Source of the DNA: CAIQPO01 sp964648275
Lineage (GTDB): Bacteria; Patescibacteriota; Microgenomatia; UBA1400; MFAQ01
Assembly: GCA_964648275.1 (NCBI GenBank)
Contig: CAZYOB010000017.1
Span: forward strand, 1 to 22,792
Reading direction: 5' to 3'
Length of the DNA stretch: 22,792 nucleotides
Part shown: positions 15,786 to 21,632 of the stretch, piece by piece
How positions within the stretch are numbered: the stretch's first letter is position 1
Layout of the letters: the number at the start of each line of letters is the position of its first letter
Program-made: the position numbers and the translations under genes
Notes under the pieces: model-generated
Database searches by the model: none
What the model saw: only the letters and a program-made list of their open reading frames with translations
Told to the model about the DNA's origin: nothing

Positions 15786-16601
15786 TTATTCTTTGATAAA
15801 TCCTACCGGAGCAAGGTAGATTATAGTTTCCGTTGTTGGAATTGAAAGCAGTAGGCGGACTTGGCTTTCATCGAAATTAGGAAGAGCGATCATCCCGAGT
15901 TTCAGGCTTTCTGCCTGAAGGTACATGTTTTGTGTGGCATGTCCGGCTTCGAGATAGACTTCCCTATCGTGGGCGACACCGCCGTAGGCAGTAGCCATTT
16001 TCTTCAGGTCACCCGTGATGATAAAAACTACCGGTGGCTCCTTCAGCGGGGTCTGATTGACCAGATCAAAAAGAGTCCCACCTAAATCTCCGAGTTTTAA
16101 CGGAAGGAGCTGGTGAGCAGGGAGTCTTTCTCCGGAGATGTATTGATAGACACCTTTTTCAAGATTCTCAACGTTGTTCACTAGAGCATAAACGGTTAAG
16201 GGGAAGGTTGATTTAGAACTGGTGACTGTACGGCCCCCCCAGTCTGTGGTGACACCCTGGGCAGCCCAGAGCATCTGAGCAAGTTGTTTCTGGGAGAGTT
16301 CGTCCGGGCGGAAACTACGTCGAGGTTGATTGATCCTGATGACTGCCTCGACCGAGTTTTGTGACCGATAAACAGGAGATGGAAGAGGAATGATATCCGG
16401 ATTGACGATCACCGGTACCTCATCCTCCGGGGCAGGAGCAATTTGCTGGTCATTATTTCTGACCAGCAAGCCAATAAGAATGAAGACGATGACAATTACT
16501 GTTGTACTGAGCGGGATGCCCCATTTACGCATCTGCCTTCGGACCTTCTCAAGAGGAGAGTGATTTTTTTCTTGAGATTTTGGCCGGGCAGGCTTTTTCA
16601 T
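15786..16601 (-). CDS. Membrane-anchored SagB-type nitroreductase-fold protein
   Basis: A 271-residue protein. A basic N-terminus (1-28) is followed by one transmembrane helix (about 29-47), a Pro-rich linker, and a domain of the SagB/ThcOx nitroreductase family. Family features: AVIRINQPRRSFRPDELS (the Arg-Arg-Ser FMN-phosphate region, near 95), QMLWAAQGVT, STFPLTVYALV, GVYQYI, PPVVFIITGD, YLEAGHATQNMYLQAESLKLG, and a final YLAPVGF. Family members are FMN oxidoreductases; the best-known oxidise azolines in peptide natural products. By the positive-inside rule this domain lies outside the membrane, which is unusual for FMN enzymes. The usual PSAGALYP is altered to SKSTFPL, and the protein stops three residues after PVGF. 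The start overlaps the stop of the chaperone-like gene (TAATG). Activity is not certain. Confidence 0.75.
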   Translation of the reverse strand: MKKPARPKSQEKNHSPLEKVRRQMRKWGIPLSTTVIVIVFILIGLLVRNNDQQIAPAPEDEVPVIVNPDIIPLPSPVYRSQNSVEAVIRINQPRRSFRPDELSQKQLAQMLWAAQGVTTDWGGRTVTSSKSTFPLTVYALVNNVENLEKGVYQYISGERLPAHQLLPLKLGDLGGTLFDLVNQTPLKEPPVVFIITGDLKKMATAYGGVAHDREVYLEAGHATQNMYLQAESLKLGMIALPNFDESQVRLLLSIPTTETIIYLAPVGFIKE

Positions 16602-17326
16602 TAACTTTCCATGAAGTTACTAATCTTGGCGTCCTCTCTCAGTTTGCCGAACCATTCGGAGAATTTCTGAGATACTTTCTGTTGGAGTAGCTGAGATTTA
16701 ATTTCTTCTTTAACATCATCTAGACTCTTGTCTTTATAGACCAGCTCTTTGTTCTCATCGTAGTAGGTCTTAATCTCTTCATCAGTCACCTCTTCGGGGA
16801 AAAGTTTCTCCTGGAGTTTGCTGACGGTAAGCTTTAGCTCGAAGAAGTCATTGAGTTGTTTGTCAGTGGTGATACCGGCGGTTTTGGCCATCTCTCTGAG
16901 AGCATCTTTGCCTCCATAGTTGGTTTCGTTCAAAGCAACTTCTGCTTCAATTTCCTGTTTGGAGACGGTGACACCATTTTCCTTGGCGGCATCCATAAGA
17001 AGTACTTCGGTAACAATTTCATCGAAGGCTACTTTGCCGTATCTTTCGACAAGTCTTCTGTTTAATTCCCATTTGGTGACCGGGCGGGTATTGACCATTC
17101 CTGCAACAAAGACGCTGCGATATTTTTGAGCCAGGAGGAAAGCGGCTGTCCCGAGAAGAATGACTGCAATGAGTTTAATGACAAAACTCATGTTGTTTTT
17201 CTTCACGGCTTTTATTTCGGCGTTTTTTGCCTGAATGTCTTTTATGATCTCGGTCTTCCTGCTTTTGGCTGGGACGGCCTTTTTGACTGATTTTCTAACT
17301 GTTTTTTTGACTGTTTCTTTTGCCAT
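16601..17326 (-). CDS. Membrane-anchored SurA/PrsA-like N-terminal domain protein without a parvulin domain
   Basis: A 241-residue protein. A Lys-rich N-terminus (1-44) and a transmembrane helix (about 47-66) are followed by an extracytoplasmic helical domain. VNTRPVTKWELNRRLVERYG and the helices that follow (DEIVTEVLLMDAAKENGVTVSKQE) match SurA_N-type chaperone domains. VTDEEIKTYYDENKE is where parvulin proteins normally continue into the PPIase domain. Here the sequence jumps directly to the C-terminal helix (DDVKEEIKSQLLQQK), so the PPIase domain is absent. It may be a holdase for exported proteins. It is translationally coupled to the SagB-like gene, suggesting a joint role at the outer face of the membrane. 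A TAATAT/GATAAT -10-like sequence lies 7-9 nt upstream of the ATG. Confidence 0.75.
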   Translation of the reverse strand: MAKETVKKTVRKSVKKAVPAKSRKTEIIKDIQAKNAEIKAVKKNNMSFVIKLIAVILLGTAAFLLAQKYRSVFVAGMVNTRPVTKWELNRRLVERYGKVAFDEIVTEVLLMDAAKENGVTVSKQEIEAEVALNETNYGGKDALREMAKTAGITTDKQLNDFFELKLTVSKLQEKLFPEEVTDEEIKTYYDENKELVYKDKSLDDVKEEIKSQLLQQKVSQKFSEWFGKLREDAKISNFMES

Positions 17327-17332
17327 GAGCTT

Positions 17333-17341
17333 TATATTATC
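17333..17341 (-). promoter_or_regulatory. Putative -10 region of the SurA-like gene
   Basis: On the minus strand, GATAATAT lies directly upstream of the start: GATAAT is preceded by TGT (an extended -10) and ends 9 nt before the ATG at 17326. Alternatively TAATAT ends 7 nt before it. There is no clear -35. The gap to the preceding gene is only 25 nt, so read-through from upstream is also possible. Confidence 0.4.
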
Positions 17342-17351
17342 ACAAGCTTAA

Positions 17352-17711
17352 TTAATAGAGGGTTTTTTCCAAATTTATAGTGTTATCGTAGAAGGGAATT
17401 GCAGGGTCCGGTAGAGAGGTGCTGAAGTCCTGAATACTCCTCTTTAGTGAACCAAAGACCGAGGCCTTTTGTGAAATCGTCGGGGTAGTGGTAATGTCGA
17501 TTACCGGCGGAGCATAGACCCGGTTGGCTCTCCTTGAGATGGAGCGGCCTATTGAGATCGCCAGAAGGAGAAGGATCAAAATGCCCGCGCCCAAGATATA
17601 CCATCTAAATGGGGCAATTTTGGCTTTGACAACCTTTATATATTCTCCGGATTTGATCTTATTAAGGATCTCGAGAGCTTCAGGATTGATTTTGATCTCA
17701 GAATTGGGCAT
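17352..17711 (-). CDS. Single-pass membrane protein of unknown function
   Basis: A 119-residue protein I do not recognise. Residues 1-33 are hydrophilic and partly helical (PEALEILNKIKSGEYIKVVK). One transmembrane helix follows (about 37-55, WYILGAGILILLLLAIS), then a basic SISRRANR stretch and a short polar region containing YAPPVIDITTTPTIS. The start ATG overlaps the end of the secreted-protein gene by 14 nt, so the two are probably translated together and may interact. The position of the basic residues on both sides of the helix makes the topology ambiguous. Confidence 0.7.
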   Translation of the reverse strand: MPNSEIKINPEALEILNKIKSGEYIKVVKAKIAPFRWYILGAGILILLLLAISIGRSISRRANRVYAPPVIDITTTPTISQKASVFGSLKRSIQDFSTSLPDPAIPFYDNTINLEKTLY

Positions 17712-18462
17712 AGTTAACGTCGATATCCACTAATTGATCTACAAGGGCAGACTGTCTGGCTCTAATGTCAGCCAAAGACTCCATAACCCTGGTGAAATAT
17801 TGATCAGCAAAGATGGGAGCTTCTTCATACTGGGGAATGATCAGAGCTGCCTCAGTGGCGATTTTCTGATTTATTTCTTCAGCCAGAAGAGGAATGCCTT
17901 CCAGACGGGCTTTTAATTGAATCGGTTGTGGGTCGGGCAATTTCGGATAGATGGATTCAAGGATCCTGTTGGCATCAAGCTGGAACCGAATGAGTTGGGC
18001 GAGTTTGGCGGCTACCTGACCGTAATAAAAACTTCTGTCCGGAACAATTGTATCCAGATTGTACTGTTCGCTAAAGACTTTAAGATCTTCAGGGGTGGCG
18101 ATCGTCTGGGATTTGGTGGAGCTTGAGGCATAAAAAGTAATAGCGTTCCCTAAACGTGTAAGTATCGTCTGGAAAACGGGGTAGTTGGTGTTATGTCCGG
18201 TAATCAGATCCGCCATGTAGCGGGCATAGGCCGCTTTTCCAAGGTCTCTGGCGAGAAGAGCTTGTTTGGCAACGATGATGGATTTTTGTTGATTATCCAG
18301 AGTGGGATTAAGGAGATAGTCTCTTTTTAGCTGAGTGAACTCGCTGTAACTTCTCCGGTACTGGGCAAGTTGGTATTCATAATCAGATTTGGCATCCGCA
18401 AAAACACTAGAGGGGGTGAAGCTCAAAAACAACAAAAGAAATAGTAATGCAATTTTTTTCAT
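17698..18462 (-). CDS. Secreted helical protein of unknown function
   Basis: A 254-residue protein beginning with a clear Sec signal peptide (MKKIALLFLLLFLSFTPSSVFADA, cleavage probably after FA or FADA). The mature part is almost entirely helical, with aromatic and Leu heptad-like spacing (YQLAQYRRSYSEFTQLKRDY) and no cysteines. It has no second membrane segment and no cell-wall sorting motif, so it is presumably released or held by the membrane protein encoded next, whose start overlaps its stop. It begins 5 nt after the rfbD-like stop and thus belongs to the same transcript. I do not recognise the family; it may be specific to this lineage. Confidence 0.75.
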   Translation of the reverse strand: MKKIALLFLLLFLSFTPSSVFADAKSDYEYQLAQYRRSYSEFTQLKRDYLLNPTLDNQQKSIIVAKQALLARDLGKAAYARYMADLITGHNTNYPVFQTILTRLGNAITFYASSSTKSQTIATPEDLKVFSEQYNLDTIVPDRSFYYGQVAAKLAQLIRFQLDANRILESIYPKLPDPQPIQLKARLEGIPLLAEEINQKIATEAALIIPQYEEAPIFADQYFTRVMESLADIRARQSALVDQLVDIDVNYAQF

Positions 18463-18467
18463 AAACC

Positions 18468-19355
18468 CTACTCTAAGGATAACCCCTGGGCGATAAGTTT
18501 TTCAACCACGGTCTGCCAGGTAGAAAAATGTACGCCTAATTCGCTTTCGGTAGAGACAACCCTCAGACCTCCAAACTGAGGATATCGATATGGATTTGGT
18601 TGAGTTTTTAGGAATTCGACGATGGAGGCTTTCTCGAGTTTAGGTTCTTCTCCCAACTGTTCCAGAGTATAGGTAATAAGATCCAAGGGATTGGTGGTAT
18701 CGGAGCTGGCATGGAAGATGCCCCTGGCATCCTGCTCAACTATTTGATTGAGAGTTTCAGAAATTTCATCGATAAAGGCAATGCCGATCTGCTGGTCGTA
18801 AAAGAGCGGATACATTTTTCCTTCTTTGTAACGGGCGAGTGCTGCTCTAATGTAGTCCAGCTTTTGCGGGAAGTGTGCTCTGACGGGGTAAATGATTCTT
18901 AATATCGATCCCCCATGTTTGAGAATTACTTTCTCAGCTTGGTTTTTGGTATAGCCGTACCAGGTCAGTTTTAATGGGTCTTCCTGAGTTTTGTCGTATT
19001 CATCAAAAGGGCCGGGTTGAGAGAGATCTCCGGAGAAGACCATATCGGTGCTAATGTGGATGATCTTGTCCGAGAGAAAAGCGTTTACCAAGTTCTCTAC
19101 ACCATTGACGTTTACTTTCCAAGCAAGAGAAGACTCGTCGTGAGGCTGGGATTCGGCGGCGTTGACATCGGTGAAGGCGGCAAAGTTGATGACCCAGTCC
19201 GGGCTGAAGTCGAGGAGTGTTTTATAGACCGAATCGACGTCGGTGATATCAAAATCAGGGAGATCCGGGGTAAGGAACTTGTATTTATTTTTCGACAACT
19301 CGATGAATCGGGAACCTACCAATCCGTTGGCACCGGTAACAAGAATTTTTTCCAT
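18468..19355 (-). CDS. rfbD: dTDP-4-dehydrorhamnose reductase-like short-chain dehydrogenase
   Basis: A 295-residue extended SDR enzyme. The nucleotide-binding TGANGLVGS lies at residues 7-15; the catalytic triad is visible as IST (101-103) and YGYTK (Y133, K137). The overall pattern VINFAAFTDVNAAE, VNVNGVENLVNA and ISTDMVFSG is that of RfbD/RmlD, which reduces dTDP-4-keto-L-rhamnose to dTDP-L-rhamnose with NAD(P)H. TDMVFSG in place of the common TDYVFDG and the loose C-terminal half leave room for a related sugar reductase. It lies 2 nt downstream of the epimerase-like gene. Together they cover the last two steps of dTDP-rhamnose synthesis; the dehydratase step upstream seems to be broken in this locus. 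Confidence 0.8.
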   Translation of the reverse strand: MEKILVTGANGLVGSRFIELSKNKYKFLTPDLPDFDITDVDSVYKTLLDFSPDWVINFAAFTDVNAAESQPHDESSLAWKVNVNGVENLVNAFLSDKIIHISTDMVFSGDLSQPGPFDEYDKTQEDPLKLTWYGYTKNQAEKVILKHGGSILRIIYPVRAHFPQKLDYIRAALARYKEGKMYPLFYDQQIGIAFIDEISETLNQIVEQDARGIFHASSDTTNPLDLITYTLEQLGEEPKLEKASIVEFLKTQPNPYRYPQFGGLRVVSTESELGVHFSTWQTVVEKLIAQGLSLE

Positions 19356-19357
19356 AT

Positions 19358-19921
19358 TTACATTAATTCAGGCTTAACAAAATCGAATGGGACATCCTGA
19401 GGATCAATCCTGCACTCCTGGGTGGTTTCATCGCCGACGAAGTATTTATCGGTGAAGTAATTTAGAGTAACGTATTTATCCGTGGGATTAATGAATCCAT
19501 GAGCGACTCCAGAGGGAATGAACAAGGCTTTTTCGGAGGATAGAATCACTTTGGTTTTTTGACCGTAAGTGGGTGATCCTTCGCGGAAATCGATCAAACC
19601 GATCAAGAGTGTTCCGTTGGTAGTCCAGATCTCATTTTGTTCCAAATGAATGTGCCAGAATCGTTGTGTCCCGGGAGCAAGATTGACCATGTTCATCTGA
19701 ACAGGGGAGAATTCAATCCCCTTTTCAATGAGGGAGAGGACGTGACCGTTTTCGTCTAATCTGATGGATTCTTTAAACCAACCACCATAGTCATCTGGAA
19801 AGACCGCCAATTTGATGACGTGAACGCTTTCAATCGATTCCTGCTTTTCGTAAGTTTGTCGGAAAAGATCTGCATCTTTGGGTAGTCTGATCTTTTTGGA
19901 TTTGATTACTTCCAGTCCCAT
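19358..19921 (-). CDS. rfbC: dTDP-4-dehydrorhamnose 3,5-epimerase-like cupin
   Basis: A 187-residue cupin protein of the dTDP-sugar epimerase family. Visible signatures: GGWFKESI, LAPGTQRFWHIHLEQNE (H90 and H92, replacing the usual RGLHYQ, so the active-site His is shifted in context), IDFREGSPTYG (110-120), LFIPSGVAHGF (133-143) and the C-terminal YFTDKYF. RfbC epimerises dTDP-4-keto-6-deoxyglucose at C3 and C5. The altered first motif means it could be a variant epimerase or isomerase with a different sugar specificity. It is the first intact gene of the operon, with rfbD 2 nt after it. It lies behind a 5' region that holds the remains of rfbB. No Shine-Dalgarno is visible before its ATG. 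Confidence 0.75.
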   Translation of the reverse strand: MGLEVIKSKKIRLPKDADLFRQTYEKQESIESVHVIKLAVFPDDYGGWFKESIRLDENGHVLSLIEKGIEFSPVQMNMVNLAPGTQRFWHIHLEQNEIWTTNGTLLIGLIDFREGSPTYGQKTKVILSSEKALFIPSGVAHGFINPTDKYVTLNYFTDKYFVGDETTQECRIDPQDVPFDFVKPELM

Positions 19922-20064
19922 GTTTATTTATTTGATAAATAATTTCTGATTTTTCTTTAAGTGGGCGCCACTACTGGTTGTCTTTATACCACGTAACGGT
20001 GTTTCTTAGTAGTGAATAAAGTTGGTGCCTATATAGTCAACTAGCCAGTAACTGAAATTTTCAT
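19922..20064 (-). pseudogene. rfbB: Remnant of rfbB (dTDP-glucose 4,6-dehydratase)
   Basis: There is no intact gene in this 143-nt stretch, but two pieces read as RfbB. At 20064 an ATG starts MKISVTG, the usual first residues of RfbB and related dehydratases, then reaches TAG. Further on, in another frame (about 20012-19935), the sequence reads LLRNTVTWYKDNQ, a TAG stop (19973-19971), then WRPLKEKSEIIYQ. RfbB proteins end with a T-V-x-W-Y-x-x-N-x-x-W-W-x-P-L-K motif, so the TAG replaces one of the paired Trp codons. Most of the gene between the two pieces (about 0.9 kb) is missing. It sits where rfbB belongs, immediately before rfbC and rfbD. An assembly join is the alternative explanation. 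Confidence 0.65.
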
Positions 20065-20073
20065 GCAAAGACG

Positions 20074-20079
20074 ATTATA
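20074..20079 (-). promoter_or_regulatory. -10 element (TATAAT) upstream of the rfbB remnant and rfbC-rfbD
   Basis: A perfect TATAAT on the minus strand, 9 nt before the ATG of the rfbB remnant. The best -35 candidates are TTTGAT (16-nt spacer) or TTGATG (15-nt spacer) at the end of the preceding gene. If still active, it gives rfbC a leader of about 145 nt that includes the remnant. Confidence 0.5.
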
Positions 20080-20096
20080 GTGCCCCTGGCAAGTCA

Positions 20097-20351
20097 TCAA
20101 ACCAAACCAATGATAAGGAATGCTCCCAAGACTGAATAAAGAAGATACTCGAGCACTACTTCAGGGTGGAGCGACTTCTCGAATGTATGATGGATAATCC
20201 CCCAGAGAAAATAAAAGACGGAAAAAGAAATGACGACCAGAGACACCAATTGTTTATTCGATGCGAAAACCAGAACAAGGACTATTGCCAGGGCAGCAGC
20301 AATTAGTAGAACAAGATAGTCGAGGTGTTTTTTAGCAATTTGAGCTCTCAT
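20097..20351 (-). CDS. Small multi-pass membrane protein of unknown function
   Basis: An 84-residue protein with three hydrophobic segments: about residues 12-29 (YLVLLIAAALAIVLVLVF), 34-52 (QLVSLVVISFSVFYFLWGI) and 67-84 (LEYLLYSVLGAFLIIGLV). A short loop containing HHTFEKSLHPEVV lies between the second and third. No family is recognised. Its start is coupled to the end of the CAP-domain gene by a 4-nt ATGA overlap, so the two proteins are made together and may form a membrane complex. No terminator is visible after it; the next element downstream is the rfbB-remnant promoter. Confidence 0.7.
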   Translation of the reverse strand: MRAQIAKKHLDYLVLLIAAALAIVLVLVFASNKQLVSLVVISFSVFYFLWGIIHHTFEKSLHPEVVLEYLLYSVLGAFLIIGLV

Positions 20352-21190
20352 AGAACTAATCCTTGACGAATAATGAAGAGAATGACAGCCAGAGTCAGGA
20401 AGTAGGTCAAATGTGCCCAGGTCTTACCGGAGATGCGAATGATGTTATTTTTCCAGACGAAGAACCAATCAAGAGCGAGGGCAAGGATGATGATAGTAAC
20501 AAGGGCAATAGACCAGGACTTCTTGGCGTCGAAGGGAGAAATGGTGGTTGCAGGATATACCTTGGGAATCTCCTGAGCATATACCTGACTGACGACATTA
20601 CCTGAAGCTACTTCCGCTGCAGCAGATTGTCTGACCCCAAACATTTGAACGACCAAAGTAGTCTCAACTCCGTTTATATATCCGTCCACAACGGCAATGC
20701 CAATATCTTTGTAGCGACCGTCAAGAATATTGCGCCGATGAGTGGGAGAAGCCATCCAGGCGACGACAATGTCATTGGGGTTACTGAAGTCTCTGGCTAG
20801 ATTTTCTCCGGCGTGAAGATAGTTATAGCCGGAGTTGATCATGAAACTCCATGGCTCGGTGCCGGTGGGTGAAACATGAGCCCAATAATTATTGGCGAAC
20901 ATATCAATCGCTTTTACTTGAGCAGCATCGGACAATTCTTTGTTGTATGTAAGGGGGGGAAGATTGTTCGTCTGGCGTTCTTGATTAGTCAATTCAATGA
21001 CTTTCTCCGGAGCTATTTGGGAAGCAAATCCGAGTATCCCCGGCCTGACCCCGGAAAAAATATCTATGAGGGATCTACCCATTATCAGCAGTCCGAACAA
21101 AACTAAGATAGATTGATGCCAGAGAATTTTTGGTTTGTGGTTATTGTGCGGGTGGGGCACGAAAAGTAGATGAAGCGGATGGGCGGCCAT
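20348..21190 (-). CDS. CAP/SCP-domain protein flanked by membrane helices
   Basis: A 280-residue protein. A His-rich cytoplasmic N-terminus (HPLHLLFVPHPHNNH) precedes a transmembrane helix (about 24-45). A CAP (SCP/PR1/CRISP) domain of the bacterial YkwD type follows: VIELTNQERQTNNLPPLTYN, AAQVKAIDMFANNYWAHVSPTG, YLHAGENLARDF, VVAWMASPTHRRNIL and YKDIGIAVVDG. The two CAP-tetrad His (AHVSP and THRRN) and the two Glu can be placed. Two more helices form the C-terminus (SIALVTIIILALALDWFFVW and a final one), anchoring the domain outside the cell at both ends. CAP proteins act in cell-envelope interactions, but their biochemical role in bacteria is unclear. It is followed by the 84-residue membrane protein. 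Confidence 0.88.
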   Translation of the reverse strand: MAAHPLHLLFVPHPHNNHKPKILWHQSILVLFGLLIMGRSLIDIFSGVRPGILGFASQIAPEKVIELTNQERQTNNLPPLTYNKELSDAAQVKAIDMFANNYWAHVSPTGTEPWSFMINSGYNYLHAGENLARDFSNPNDIVVAWMASPTHRRNILDGRYKDIGIAVVDGYINGVETTLVVQMFGVRQSAAAEVASGNVVSQVYAQEIPKVYPATTISPFDAKKSWSIALVTIIILALALDWFFVWKNNIIRISGKTWAHLTYFLTLAVILFIIRQGLVL

Positions 21191-21211
21191 AGCTATAAAT
21201 CATTATGGCAC

Positions 21212-21240
21212 AAAACAACCCCCACTCGGGGGGTTGTTTT
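21212..21240 (-). terminator. Strong hairpin terminator after the gap-interrupted exported protein gene
   Basis: A perfect 12-bp inverted repeat AAAACAACCCCC / GGGGGTTGTTTT (21212-21223 and 21229-21240) with a 5-nt loop. T runs end the stem in both directions, so it can work on either strand. It begins directly after the TAG stop at 21243-21241 on minus and lies 22 nt before the CAP gene start, separating the two units. Confidence 0.85.
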
Positions 21241-21504
21241 CTAGCTAATCTTGGTTGCTTTAGTGCAGGTNNNNNNNNNNNNNNNNNNNNNNNNNNNNNN
21301 NNNNNNNNNNNNNNNNNNNNNNNNNNNNNNNNNNNNNNNNNNNNNNNNNNNNNNNNNNNNNNNNNNNNNNTTTACCTTGCTTCCCCAATTTAAGGTCGGA
21401 CGCGTTTCGGAGGCAGAGGATCTCGGGGTTAGAGAGGAATAGACCATATAGGCAAAGCCCGAAGCTATTAACAAGGAGAGGAGAAAAATAACTGTTTTGT
21501 TCAT
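21241..21504 (-). CDS. Small exported or membrane-anchored protein, interrupted by an assembly gap
   Basis: Visible are an N-terminal signal anchor (MNKTVIFLLSLLIASGFAYM, hydrophobic residues about 4-24), a short Ser/Pro/Thr region (SSLTPRSSASETRP), and, after the gap, either a TCTKATKIS ending or another frame ending at once in TAA. Because the true gap length is unknown, neither the full length nor the C-terminal frame is certain. It has its own promoter (TTGACA-17-TATAAC) and a strong terminator just past the stop, so it is monocistronic and probably well expressed. It lies between a sortase gene and the CAP gene, consistent with a cell-surface role. No family can be assigned from the remaining 40-50 residues. 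Confidence 0.6.
   Translation of the reverse strand: MNKTVIFLLSLLIASGFAYMVYSSLTPRSSASETRPTLNWGSKVXXXXXXXXXXXXXXXXXXXXXXXXXXXXXXXXXXTCTKATKIS
21271..21370. other. Assembly gap (100 N)
   Basis: Exactly 100 N, a placeholder of unknown true size, inside the small exported-protein gene. Confidence 0.98.
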
Positions 21505-21545
21505 TCAGAAATTATTAATTAATATCTGTCCATGAATCTATTATT

Positions 21546-21574
21546 GTTATAGACTTAAAAAACAATCGTGTCAA
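21546..21574 (-). promoter_or_regulatory. Promoter of the gap-interrupted exported protein gene
   Basis: On the minus strand, TTGACA (21574-21569), a 17-nt AT-rich spacer, then TATAAC (21551-21546). This is the best sigma-70-type promoter in the window. The predicted start near 21539 gives a leader of about 35 nt with no obvious Shine-Dalgarno. Confidence 0.75.
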
Positions 21575-21632
21575 ACTTTGGTAAAAAAATAGTCGTTGGA
21601 GTTCTTTGAGATTTTCCAGGTGAAGATTATAT

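Larger units (their letters stand above)
19922..20096. other. Intergenic stretch with inverted repeats and the rfbB remnant
   Basis: This 175-nt stretch is the longest without an intact gene. Besides the rfbB remnant and the TATAAT box it contains CACTACT/AGTAGTG (19969-19975 and 20009-20015), a 7-bp inverted repeat, and an AT-rich ATTTAT/ATAAAT pair at about 19926-19940. These may fold in the rfbC leader, but both lie partly in the old coding remnant and need no regulatory explanation. Confidence 0.4.

Noticed and set aside
15786..16601. A thiazole/oxazole-modified peptide cluster suggested by the SagB-type gene
   Set aside because: No YcaO cyclodehydratase, E1-like partner, precursor peptide or exporter is present, and the protein is membrane-anchored.
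17327..17351. AGCTT/AAGCT inverted repeat as a terminator between the 119-residue protein and the SurA-like gene
   Set aside because: The stem is only 5 bp with a long loop and no T tract, and it coincides with the -10 region of the next gene.
19971..19973. TAG read as an amino acid (altered code) in the rfbB-like fragment
   Set aside because: TAG ends other genes here, for example at 21243-21241, and most of the rfbB gene is missing as well, so decay explains the stop better.
20010..20090. An 18-codon upstream peptide (ending MKISVTG) as a regulatory leader peptide for rfbC
   Set aside because: It lacks codon runs or attenuator-like hairpins, and the MKISVTG start is better explained as the old rfbB N-terminus.
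21202..21230. A CATAAT -10 with a -35 for the CAP gene
   Set aside because: CATAAT lies 11 nt before the ATG, but the -35 position falls in the terminator hairpin and does not match; kept only as a weak possibility.
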